A DNA stretch of 6,624 nucleotides from Xanthobacteraceae bacterium (lineage in GTDB: Bacteria; Pseudomonadota; Alphaproteobacteria; Rhizobiales; Xanthobacteraceae), in the NCBI GenBank assembly GCA_030043175.1, contig JASHYD010000108.1, forward strand, positions 1 through 6,624, in the 5' to 3' direction. Below are positions 1 through 6,290 of the stretch, in pieces. The position numbers and the translations under genes are program-made. The first letter of the stretch is position 1, and each line of letters begins with the position of its first letter. The notes under the pieces are model-generated. The model saw only the letters and a list, made by a program, of their open reading frames with translations. It was not told the DNA's origin and did no database searches.

Positions 1-877
1 CGAGTCCGTACGGCCAGGGATCAGGCCCCATGAGTTCGTCCATTTCCGCGATCTCGTCGAACAGCCAAGGAAGCATGCTGCGTGGCGCGCCCGAGAAACG
101 CATCTGTTTCAAGGCCCAAGTCTTGGATTCGGTGCACGCCTTGTAAAGGCTTTCGGGAATCCAAGGGTGCTCTTCGTAAAGACCCTGGCGGATGACCAGG
201 GTGTGCATTATCGGGTGGAAGCCCGTACGGTGATAGAAATCCTTCTCCCGGGCGCGGTAATCCGGAAAGAGACGGGCGACGTTGCGGCCACGGTCGAACG
301 CGGCCGGACGCCGAGCACCGAAATAGGCATCGATCTCTCCTGCTTCGAGCATGTCGCTCAGCGTGCGCTCCGGACCGATCATCTCCAGCTTGGGATCGCC
401 AATCGGGCGGAGGTCCATTTCGTGGTCCGGCTGACGCGGTCCATTGACGCCTCCTTCCACCCAGGTGATGCGGCGCAAGTCGACGCCATATTCATGCTGC
501 AGAATGCCGCGAATCCAGACGCCCGCGGTCTGCCGGTATTCCTGAACGCCCACGCGCTTGCCTTCCAAATCACGTGGCGCCGCGATGCCCGAATTCCTGT
601 TGATGAAGATGTATCCATGCCGAAACAGGCGCGACGGGAAGACCGGTAGTGCAGCGAACGGAAATTTTCCGCGCGTGCGCATGATCGAATAATGGGCCAA
701 CGACATCTCAGCGACATCAAAAGACTGCGTCTTGATCATGCGCGCAAAGATTTCCGGAGGCGACCGTATCGCGAGGTAGCGAAGCTCTATGCCTTCCGGC
801 CGCACCACGCCTTGCGCGAGCGCTTCCATCCGGTCGTAGGGACCACAAGCCATCGTTAGCGCTATGCGGGCGCCCAC
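1..877 (-). CDS. 4,5-dihydroxyphthalate decarboxylase (Pht5)-like / substrate-binding-fold protein, 3'-truncated by window edge
   Basis: The reading frame is open from a GTG at 877 to the left edge, giving 292 residues without a stop; the family is usually about 330, so roughly 40 residues are missing off the window. I recognise the Pht5 family pattern: CGPYDRMEAL near residue 11, the block FDVAEMSLAHYSIM (53-66), PVFPSRLFRH (78-87), DLEGKRVGVQEYRQTAGVWI (103-122), RTLSDMLEAGEIDA (171-184), LFPDY (203-207), RTGFHPIMHTLVIR (217-230) and WPYG at the end. Pht5 removes CO2 from 4,5-dihydroxyphthalate to give protocatechuate, but many relatives are annotated only as ABC substrate-binding proteins because they share the type-2 periplasmic-binding fold. 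No signal peptide is visible, which fits a cytoplasmic enzyme. The GTG start is chosen because GGAGG lies 7 bases upstream; an in-frame ATG at 853 is the alternative. It is the last visible gene of the Bug-UbiD-RidA-Pht5 row. The family is certain; the exact substrate is not. Confidence 0.85.
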   Translation of the reverse strand, partial: MGARIALTMACGPYDRMEALAQGVVRPEGIELRYLAIRSPPEIFARMIKTQSFDVAEMSLAHYSIMRTRGKFPFAALPVFPSRLFRHGYIFINRNSGIAAPRDLEGKRVGVQEYRQTAGVWIRGILQHEYGVDLRRITWVEGGVNGPRQPDHEMDLRPIGDPKLEMIGPERTLSDMLEAGEIDAYFGARRPAAFDRGRNVARLFPDYRAREKDFYHRTGFHPIMHTLVIRQGLYEEHPWIPESLYKACTESKTWALKQMRFSGAPRSMLPWLFDEIAEMDELMGPDPWPYGL

Positions 878-884
878 TTGCAGT

Positions 885-889
885 CCTCC
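885..889 (-). promoter_or_regulatory. Shine-Dalgarno GGAGG deciding a GTG start
   Basis: On the minus strand GGAGG is followed by 7 bases (actgcaa) and then GTG at 877. This is a near-ideal ribosome binding site and is the reason for preferring the GTG over the ATG 24 bases further in, which has no comparable site. Confidence 0.7.
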
Positions 890-990
890 GACTCTGTCTT
901 CCCGAAGTGGACCAGACGCGGTCCCGTGAACTGGCGCCCGCGGCCCTGATGATCGCTGCGTCGCGGGGGCCATGCTGCTGGGCTCGGCCC

Positions 991-1004
991 AGGCAGCGCT
1001 GCCT
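991..1004. repeat. 14-bp perfect palindrome AGGCAGCGCTGCCT
   Basis: The sequence equals its own reverse complement and lies in the 160-base gap between the RidA-like gene and the Pht5-like gene. The right arm can alternatively pair with following bases (TGCCT-ccgc-AGGCA, 1000-1013), so two overlapping hairpins are possible. No T-run follows on either strand, so it is not a standard intrinsic terminator. It could be an operator, an RNA-processing hairpin, or chance in GC-rich DNA. The rest of the gap (878-1037) shows no gene. Confidence 0.4.
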
Positions 1005-1037
1005 CCGCAGGCATCGCAGGCCTGGACATGAGTGTTG

Positions 1038-1505
1038 CTATTTTCCTCCGATCACAGCGTATCCTTGTATTTCGATCTTGGCATCAGGAACGGCTAGGGC
1101 GGTGATTGTGATGAGAGCACTGCCGGGGAAATTATCGCCGAAGACTTCCCGGCGGATCTGCGTGAGGCGATCGCCGTTGCGCACGTCCGTAATGAATACG
1201 GTCATCTGAACCATATCGCCGAGCTTGCCGCCCGCTTTTTGCAGAGTGCGGTCGAGGTTCTTGAAAAGCTGACGCACCTGACCTTCGAAATCGCCCGCCA
1301 GCGACTTGCCATTGTCATCCACGGTTGCGGTCTGGCCCGCAAGCCATATCGTTTTGCCTCCTTCGGTGATGACGGCCTCCGAATAGCCTCGCTGCTGCGG
1401 ACGCTCTCCCTTGAGGTACTCCTTTGATTGCGCCGCACAAGAAAGAACGACCAAACCCGTCAACCCGGCAACGCTGATCAAAGTTCGTAAGAACGGTATC
1501 GACAT
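1038..1505 (-). CDS. Exported RidA/YjgF/UK114-family protein lacking the catalytic arginine
   Basis: A 155-residue protein: a signal peptide of about 25-28 residues, then a complete Rid domain of about 125 residues. The Rid pattern is visible as IWLAGQT (53-59), DFEGQVRQLFKNLDRTLQKAG (72-92), LGDMVQMTVFITD (95-107), NFPGSALITIT (125-135) and KIEIQGYAV (143-151). Classic RidA is a cytosolic deaminase of reactive imines/enamines that uses an Arg in an FPARS motif; here that position reads FPGS, so the carboxylate-binding Arg is gone and there is one extra residue before KIEI. The N-terminus (basic residue, hydrophobic run 8-22, then LSCAAQS) indicates Sec export; cleavage after SCA is likely, and Cys23 could alternatively be lipidated, though Leu at -2 is not typical of a lipobox. 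AGGAGG at 1511-1516, 5 bases upstream, supports the ATG at 1505. It lies between two decarboxylase genes. The fold is sure, the function unknown. Confidence 0.9.
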   Translation of the reverse strand: MSIPFLRTLISVAGLTGLVVLSCAAQSKEYLKGERPQQRGYSEAVITEGGKTIWLAGQTATVDDNGKSLAGDFEGQVRQLFKNLDRTLQKAGGKLGDMVQMTVFITDVRNGDRLTQIRREVFGDNFPGSALITITALAVPDAKIEIQGYAVIGGK

Positions 1506-1510
1506 CTTCG

Positions 1511-1516
1511 CCTCCT
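1511..1516 (-). promoter_or_regulatory. Shine-Dalgarno AGGAGG of the RidA-like gene
   Basis: AGGAGG stands 5 bases before the ATG at 1505 on the minus strand. It fixes the start that includes the signal peptide, which matters because a start further in would turn the product into an ordinary cytosolic RidA. The remaining gap up to the ubiD-like stop (1517-1685) shows no convincing gene or promoter. Confidence 0.7.
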
Positions 1517-1685
1517 GCTGTGAAGTAAAATGAATTCAGCTCGCTTGCTGGCTGTTTTGCCCACCCCGCACCGTTCCGCCTCGCGCCACATTGTCGGCAC
1601 GCGCGCCGCGTGGGGCTGCCCAGGATGTCCTCACCGCATCCGCACTCTCGATTGAACGCGCCTCCAGGAATTCGGCCTGCGCCGG

Positions 1686-3224
1686 TCATCCCTCATCGTG
1701 GAAAAGGTCGAGCTGCGGCGCCGCGCCGGAAAAGCCGTATTCCGACCAGCGCGACGCCACCCGTTCGTAGACCTCACGCCGCAACAAAGTCGTCTTGGGA
1801 AACTCCTTGAGATGGCGGTGCGGCTTGCAGGCGTTTATCAGCACCTTCGAGCCATAGGGCCGCAACTCCGGCGGATACTGGCTCGGGTCGAGACCGGTCG
1901 ACCAGGTGTTTCGCAACACGTCGATGTCGTCGGACGGATTGCAACGCGTGCTCAGCGCCCACATCACCTGATCGAAATCGGTCGGATCGACGTCCTCATC
2001 CACCGCAATGATCCACTTCGTGTAATAGGCGGCAGCCGGGCACTGTGCGGCCAGTGCCAACACCTGCGCCGCATGTCCGGGATAGCACTGGCGAAGCGCT
2101 ACCGTGACCATGCCCCAGCCGGATGCCGCCGCCGGATGCGCATAGGCGGCGACGACGCCGGGAACGCCGATTTTTTCGAGATCGTCAAGGATACGAGCGG
2201 AGCGCATGATTGCGTAATAGGCGCCGATCTCGCATGATGGATAGCGCGCCATCAGGGCCGCCGTCATGATCGGCGAACGCCGGCAATGCACCGCCTTGAT
2301 GTCGATGACGGGTTGCGGCGAGCGCACATTGCCGTAATAACCGGTGAACTCGCCAAGCGGGCCTTCTTCGGTGGTCTCGCCCGGGTGCGCGAAGCCCTCG
2401 ATCACAATCTCGGCCATGGCGGGAATCGGCAGGCTGACAAATTCGGCTTCGGTCAGCTCCACCGGGCGACCCATGAGACCGCCGGCGACGTCCAACTCGG
2501 ACTCGTCCGCCGCGAAGCTCTGCGCCCCCACCATGAACAGGGCCGGATCAATACCGTAAGCGCTCACCACCTCACAGGGCTTGCCCTGCGCCCACCAGGC
2601 CTCGCGATCAAGCCGACCGTGCTTGCCGGGGGAGCAGTACATGGCGACGCGGTTCGGCCCTTGTATCATCTGGCGGTAGACCCCGACATTGATACGGCCA
2701 GTCGCGGGATCTCGTGTAAAGGTCACGTTGCCGGTACCGATATAGCGCCCGCCATCGCCCGGCCAGAATTTCGGGGTTGGAAACCGGGTGAGGTCGATCT
2801 CCGTTCCGCGCAGAATGATCTCGCTGACGGGCGCGCTGCGTTTGTCCACGTGAACCGGGGCGATGCGGCGGCGCATGATCGCACGCGTCGCCGCAATCAT
2901 GTCGCGGGTCGAGAGCGCCGGGTCGAGGCCGACCGCAAGTGCATATCGCTCCTTGCTCGCACCGAGCATATTGCTGAGCACCCGCGTGCCGAACCCGTCG
3001 CCGGAGAGACGGTCGAACAGCAGGGCAGGCGCTTCGATCGTGCGGCCAGCGAGAAACGTGACGGCGGCAAGTTCTTCGACAGGATCGACGGTTGCACCAA
3101 TGCGATGCAGCCCGCCCGAGGCTTCAACCAGCGCCAGCCACTCGCGCAGGTCACGCCACGCGACAGCTTTACCGGGGATCTTGTCCCCGCTGCGATCATT
3201 GCGGGAAACCGCTATTTGTTCCAT
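1686..3224 (-). CDS. UbiD-family prenylated-FMN-dependent decarboxylase
   Basis: A complete 512-residue protein, of normal length for UbiD enzymes (about 450-520). UbiD proteins reversibly decarboxylate aromatic or alpha,beta-unsaturated acids in the cytoplasm using prenylated FMN made by UbiX. By comparison with remembered Aspergillus niger Fdc1, the metal/prFMN ligands appear as Asn179 (INVGVYRQ), His202 (GKHG) and Glu256 (PVELTEAEF). The catalytic Glu-Arg-Glu set appears as Arg184 (YRQM), Glu287 and Glu292 (EEGPLGEFTGYYG). All are intact, so an active enzyme is likely. The block before them, GTGNVTFTRDP (163-173), and the later VDEDVDPTDFDQVMWAL are also typical. The first ~20 residues look like a poorly conserved extension, and the ribosome site before the ATG at 3224 is weak (GGTGAG, 3 bases), so the true start is less certain than the rest. 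It is preceded by the Bug receptor gene (142-base gap) and followed by the RidA-like gene. Substrate unknown; no UbiX in the window. Confidence 0.93.
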   Translation of the reverse strand: MEQIAVSRNDRSGDKIPGKAVAWRDLREWLALVEASGGLHRIGATVDPVEELAAVTFLAGRTIEAPALLFDRLSGDGFGTRVLSNMLGASKERYALAVGLDPALSTRDMIAATRAIMRRRIAPVHVDKRSAPVSEIILRGTEIDLTRFPTPKFWPGDGGRYIGTGNVTFTRDPATGRINVGVYRQMIQGPNRVAMYCSPGKHGRLDREAWWAQGKPCEVVSAYGIDPALFMVGAQSFAADESELDVAGGLMGRPVELTEAEFVSLPIPAMAEIVIEGFAHPGETTEEGPLGEFTGYYGNVRSPQPVIDIKAVHCRRSPIMTAALMARYPSCEIGAYYAIMRSARILDDLEKIGVPGVVAAYAHPAAASGWGMVTVALRQCYPGHAAQVLALAAQCPAAAYYTKWIIAVDEDVDPTDFDQVMWALSTRCNPSDDIDVLRNTWSTGLDPSQYPPELRPYGSKVLINACKPHRHLKEFPKTTLLRREVYERVASRWSEYGFSGAAPQLDLFHDEG

Positions 3225-3366
3225 GGACTCACCGGTCGGAGGGCCTCGGAAACACTAACACTCGCAATGTCCGGCTGGGAGGGGCTGGTTGGCCGCGCCG
3301 ACTTGTTTTGTGGTGCCGTCCTTGCATTGAGACACCCGCCGAGAAACGGTTCAACTTGCCAAGCCT

Positions 3367-4389
3367 TCACTCGGCCTTTATGCCGGCTTCCTTCACCACC
3401 TTCCCCCAGGTCGCGATATCGCGCGCCAGGAATTCTGCCAGTTGCTCCGGCGTTCCGCCGCGAATCTCAATGCCCTGCTTGGCTGCAAGCTCGATCACAT
3501 GCGGCTCGCGCACAATCGCGTTAATCGCATCGTTGTAGCGCACGATGATCTCCCGCGGCGTTCCCGCCGGCGCCAGCAGGCCGAACCAAAGCTCCGCCTC
3601 GACGCCGTCGATACCCTGCTCGGCGAGAGTCGGCAGGTCAGGGGCGGTGGGTACTCGCTGCTTGCTGGCGATCCCGACAATGCGCAATGAACCGCTTCGC
3701 GCCAGCGGCACCGCAATGCTGAGTGAGAGAAATCCGCCGGTCACATGGCCGCCGACAATGTCCTGGGTGGCGCCAGCCGAACCGCGGTAGGGGACATGTC
3801 TGATATCGATATGGGTCACCTGTTTGAGCAGTTCCATTGCCAGATGATGCGGCCCGCCGATCCCTGGCGATCCATAATTCAATTCGCCTTGGTGCGACCT
3901 GGCGTAGGCAATGAATTCTTTAAGATTGTTCGCGGGCACTGACGGATGAAGGGATAAAGCGAGTGCGCCGGTCCCTAAGCCGATGATCGGTGCGAAGCTC
4001 TTGATCGGATCATACGGCACGTTACTGAACAGGCTGACATTGGCGGTGAAGGGATTGCTAGTCATCAGCAATGTGTGGCCGTCGGGGGCCGCGCGGGCCA
4101 CGATCTGCGTGCCAATGTTGCCAGTCGCACCCGGTTTGTCATCGATCACGATCGCCTGGTTCCAGCGCCTTTGCAGCTCTTCCGCGATGCTGCGTGCCAG
4201 CACGTCGGGCCCGGTACCGGGCGAGTAGGGAACGACGATGGTAACCGCCCGGCTTGAAAGTGCCTGCGCCCCAGCCGAGCCGGGCACCGCTCCCAGCAGG
4301 AGCGGCAGGCACAGCAATAAAAACCTGTGCTCCCACGTGCTGAGCCGTTTCGCGGCGGCTTGCTTTTCAATCTTCGTTAGCTTCATCAT
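3367..4389 (-). CDS. Bug-family (TctC) tripartite tricarboxylate transporter substrate-binding protein
   Basis: A 340-residue secreted receptor. The N-terminus has a long basic stretch (residues 1-22), a hydrophobic core (23-36) and an AQA cleavage site near residue 43. Bug hallmarks follow: VVPYSPGTGPDVLAR (52-66), DKPGATGNIGTQIVA (84-98), PDGHTLL (102-108), YGSPGIGGPHHLAMELLK (172-189) and HVPYRGSAGATQDIVGGHV (198-216). Bug proteins bind carboxylic acids and other small anions in the periplasm and pass them to TctA/TctB membrane subunits; many, like this one, are orphans with no tctAB nearby. Two adjacent ATGs (4389 and 4386) are possible; GGAG lies 3 bases before the first and 6 before the second, so 4386 may be the true start. 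It is the first gene of the left-hand row, and the UbiD-like gene follows after 142 bases, which suggests the ligand is the acid that UbiD (or the Pht5-like protein) acts on. Confidence 0.93.
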   Translation of the reverse strand: MMKLTKIEKQAAAKRLSTWEHRFLLLCLPLLLGAVPGSAGAQALSSRAVTIVVPYSPGTGPDVLARSIAEELQRRWNQAIVIDDKPGATGNIGTQIVARAAPDGHTLLMTSNPFTANVSLFSNVPYDPIKSFAPIIGLGTGALALSLHPSVPANNLKEFIAYARSHQGELNYGSPGIGGPHHLAMELLKQVTHIDIRHVPYRGSAGATQDIVGGHVTGGFLSLSIAVPLARSGSLRIVGIASKQRVPTAPDLPTLAEQGIDGVEAELWFGLLAPAGTPREIIVRYNDAINAIVREPHVIELAAKQGIEIRGGTPEQLAEFLARDIATWGKVVKEAGIKAE

Positions 4390-4452
4390 CTACTCCAGGC
4401 AGGTTTGCGATCGGTCCAGCCCCAGCGGCGCAACTGGCGGCGCGAAATTCAT
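4390..4452 (-). CDS. Possible 20-residue leader peptide before the Bug gene
   Basis: A small frame starts with ATG at 4452 and ends with TAG directly touching the Bug ATG (TAG-ATG-ATG). GAG/GGAG lies about 7 bases upstream, and the Bug gene's own GGAG is inside the end of this frame. The predicted peptide is MNFAPPVAPLGLDRSQTCLE, with no match to any family I know. The abutting stop and start suggest translational coupling, but a frame this short can arise by chance. A competing 47-residue frame (4367-4510) overlaps it and has no spaced ribosome site. Tentative. Confidence 0.2.
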   Translation of the reverse strand: MNFAPPVAPLGLDRSQTCLE

Positions 4453-4639
4453 AATGGCTCTCCAAAATAGCGGCAACAAAATCGGAGGGCCTTGTTGGCG
4501 TTTTTTTCATTCCCGCCAGGTGATCGACCATATCCGGATCGCCTCATGCTGGGTCAGCGGGCGCCTTGATTGCTGATCGCTACCAAGCATAATGCGTTCT
4601 GCGCGCGAACGGGCAGCGTTCGTGCGGTGACATCGATTA
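4453..4639. other. Gene-free stretch upstream of the Bug gene
   Basis: No recognisable protein was found on either strand. It contains a run of seven T at 4501-4507 on the plus strand without a clear preceding stem. The minus-strand frame 4507-4752 resembles no family. This interval should hold the promoter of the Bug-UbiD-RidA-Pht5 row, but I see no convincing -35/-10 pair. Confidence 0.4.
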
Positions 4640-5006
4640 TCAGTTTCGGCAAATGAAACGCGCACGACGACAAATTGAGGAAATAGGTGAGTTGCACACC
4701 ACGTCGAGGTCGATACTTCTATTTGGCTGTTGTGCCGCGGACACCGTGACAAGCACGCTCAGCAGTCCGCTCAACGTGATGGTGCGGTGATTATGAAAAT
4801 CCAAACGGGGTCTGCGATTTCGAACGCCAAAGAGCCCAAGGGCATATATGCCGGCAGGCCAAGGATAAGCGTCCCACTGCAAGCCAAGATCGCCAAAAGG
4901 ACGGCTATGCAGCCAAGGGGTGACTTGGCCTCGGGAAATTCTCGTAGGCGAAGTGAGCAACTTCGACTGCCGGCACCAGTAGGAACGCCACCACTGTTCG
5001 TTTCAT
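4640..5006 (-). pseudogene. Frameshifted relic of a small multi-pass membrane protein
   Basis: Three minus-strand frames carry successive hydrophobic pieces that read as one broken protein. The first, from the ATG at 5006, is MKRTVVAFLLVPAVEVAHFA and continues to a stop after 33 residues. The second, in the next frame (about 4773-4915), contains CIAVLLAILACSGTLILGL then PAYMPLGSLAF and PVWIFIITAP. The third, in the last frame (down to 4640), contains TLSGLLSVLVTVSAA. Two shifts of the same sense, near 4930 and near 4790, would join them into a protein of about 100 residues with three or four membrane segments. Its start overlaps the truncated kinase stop (ATGA). The pattern of a short basic start plus LGLP after the second membrane helix recalls small uncharacterised inner-membrane proteins; I cannot name the family. 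Alternatives are a chance hydrophobic reading or a DctM/TctB-like scrap. The end is approximate. Confidence 0.45.
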
Positions 5007-5596
5007 ATCAGGCGGCTGGAAATACGCCCGAGGCGTGTCTGGAAAAGCATCATCAACGCTAGCAAGGCCGCGAGGAAGCTGAACGAGATCTCTATGGCCT
5101 TACGGAAGGACCGCATCTCATCGTCGATCTCCTGGGGATCGCCCGCAACCGCGATCAGATATCGCCTGTTCTCGCCGAAATCGACGGTGCGCTCCAGCAG
5201 GCGCAGCCGCCCTATCGGACCAATAGCGTAACCATGCCAGGCGCCATCCGCGCTCGTCGTCGCCCCCTCATCACGCAGGTGGGCGAGCGTCGTATCCCAA
5301 AGCGAGCGCGAGGAGCGAATTTCCGGCTTGCTGACATCAAGCGCAATGATCTGCCAGTACCATCCCGACAACGGCAGTTCGAATGATGGCTCGCCGAGCG
5401 TCGGCCTCCCATGATCGGAGGACTGTTCCGATGCCGCAACATTGGCCACTAGCGTGCCCAAGTAGACAGCGAGACGCCGATCGAACGAGCGTTCCACGAC
5501 GTCGTGGTAAATCGACGACAGAACAACACCCGTAGCAGCGAGAATGATGCTTGCCACTAATGCTGCCGCGACGGAAAGCACGAACGTCCTTCGCAT
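5003..5596 (-). CDS. Truncated two-component sensor histidine kinase (sensor N-terminus only)
   Basis: A 197-residue frame: membrane segment 1 (about 5-28), a periplasmic domain (29-167), and membrane segment 2 (about 168-186), then a stop 11 residues later. The periplasmic part carries the pattern of a Rhizobiales sensor-kinase group: VERSFDRRLAVYLGTLVANV (34-53), LPLSGWYWQI (74-83), KPEIRSSRSLW (90-100), GPIGRLRLLERTVDFGE (126-142) and RYLIAVAGDPQEID (145-158). Relatives I recall continue into HAMP, His-box and ATPase domains to about 450 residues; here all of those are absent, so it cannot signal by phosphotransfer. GGAG 7 bases before the ATG at 5596 shows the start is intact. No response regulator lies upstream as would be usual. 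The stop overlaps by ATGA the start of the membrane-protein relic. It is most likely the stump of a gene that lost its 3' two-thirds by deletion; a secondary role as a membrane-anchored sensor fragment cannot be excluded. Confidence 0.8.
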   Translation of the reverse strand: MRRTFVLSVAAALVASIILAATGVVLSSIYHDVVERSFDRRLAVYLGTLVANVAASEQSSDHGRPTLGEPSFELPLSGWYWQIIALDVSKPEIRSSRSLWDTTLAHLRDEGATTSADGAWHGYAIGPIGRLRLLERTVDFGENRRYLIAVAGDPQEIDDEMRSFRKAIEISFSFLAALLALMMLFQTRLGRISSRLI

Positions 5597-5733
5597 ATGC
5601 CGTCTCCGACCTGCATGCGCGAACGCAATATTTTGGAAGCTGTCGCCTGGGTTGACAAACTACCAATGCGGAATGAACAGCACCTGAATAAGTTGTTCGT
5701 TCGCTGACATGCTATTGGCTGTCACTGATCTGA
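5597..5733. other. Divergent gap between kinase stump and ClpA relic
   Basis: No gene is recognised. A TTGACA hexamer occurs at 5652-5657 on the plus strand, but no good -10 box stands 16-18 bases after it. No end of a response-regulator gene is seen on the minus strand, where one would be expected before a sensor kinase. Confidence 0.35.
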
Positions 5734-6095
5734 GGCGCTCGCCTGGTCTCACAGCGTCTGGAGCATCTCCTGCTCGCGCGGATGGACGACGTAGACGCTT
5801 CGGCAGTGATGAAGGCCTGCGCGGTCGATCTTGGCGCGCTGAAAGAGCAACGAGCTACAGCGACGTCGACTCGAAAGAATTGGTCATCGACGACAGAGGT
5901 AGACCGACCGCGGGTTTTCAGCGCGTGGCGCAGCGTGGGTTGATCCAAACACAGGGGCTCGGCCGCCCTACGGTGACGGGCGCGCAGGTCCGGCATCTTC
6001 GCGAACGTGAGAGCCATGCCGCCCATTTCCTGCAGGCGCAGGACATGACGCGCTACCATGCCATCAACTCCATCAGTCACGGCATCAGCAAGCGG
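5734..6095 (+). pseudogene. clpA: Broken clpA: N-domain only, frameshifted, no AAA+ modules
   Basis: The plus strand reads as the ClpA N-domain in two frames. The first (5734-5850) gives RLEHLLLARMDDVDASAVMK then ACAVDLGALKEQ. The second (5853-6095) gives SYSDVDSKELVIDD, PTAGFQRVAQRG, then VTGAQVRHLRERESHAAHFL, then QAQDMTRYHAINSISHGISK. These match the familiar ClpA blocks TLEHLLLAL, PTAGFQRVIQRA, VTGANVLVAIFAERESHAAYFLQEQDMTRYDAVNYISHGIAK. ClpA is the AAA+ unfoldase partner of ClpP protease, and its N-domain binds substrates and the ClpS adaptor. Defects seen: no normal start or first helix, one frameshift at 5850-5853, about two residues missing inside the VLVAIFAERES block, and a sudden loss of similarity after ISHGISKR. 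The two ATPase modules (about 600 residues) are absent. Traces such as KALKA and CVH near 6147-6170 might be eroded linker, but are too weak to claim. It cannot be functional; the working clpA should lie elsewhere in the genome. Confidence 0.75.
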
Positions 6096-6210
6096 CTGAG
6101 ACGCCCGGCGCATGAGTGCGCTAAGCTTGGAAATGGGGCGCGAAGGCGCTGAAAGCGCGTGTGCGTACATCGGGCTCGGCGATGCGGCGCCGTAACTGGC
6201 AGTTCGGCCG

Positions 6211-6232
6211 CACAGCGGCGACCGCCGCTGCG
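6211..6232. repeat. GC-rich hairpin downstream of the TRAP permease gene
   Basis: The inverted repeat CACAGCGGC (6211-6219) / GCCGCTGCG (6224-6232), with a 4-base loop, gives a 9-pair stem including one G-T pair. It begins about 59 bases beyond the stop of the minus-strand dctM-like gene. No T-run follows in that direction, so it is at best a transcript-end or stability hairpin, not a classic intrinsic terminator. The surrounding stretch 6096-6290 holds no recognisable gene on either strand. Confidence 0.35.
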
Positions 6233-6290
6233 GTTGTGCGCACCAGCGGATGGTATCGCATCACAAGCCGGCGTCATCTGGTGTAGCAAT

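Noticed and set aside
167..649. 160-residue plus-strand frame
   Set aside because: Antisense to the Pht5-like protein, which has strong family motifs over the same bases.
1315..1689. Minus-strand frame whose ATG overlaps the UbiD stop (ATGA)
   Set aside because: The 4-base overlap is tempting, but the translation is low-complexity, shows no family motif, and runs out of frame through the start of the RidA-like gene, which has its own strong ribosome site.
2286..3524. 412-residue plus-strand reading frame opposite the UbiD gene
   Set aside because: It is antisense to a clearly conserved UbiD protein with all catalytic residues; the translation shows no known motif and is the usual open antisense frame of GC-rich coding DNA.
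4501..4507. Seven-T run considered as an intrinsic terminator
   Set aside because: No stable stem precedes it, and no plus-strand gene ends nearby.
4367..4510. 47-residue minus-strand frame starting MKKTPTRPSD
   Set aside because: Its ATG has only a GGCGGG directly adjacent, not a spaced ribosome site; it overlaps the Bug gene start out of frame and matches nothing known.
5712..6170. 152-residue minus-strand frame
   Set aside because: Antisense to the ClpA N-domain relic; Arg/Ser/Ala-rich with no recognisable motif.
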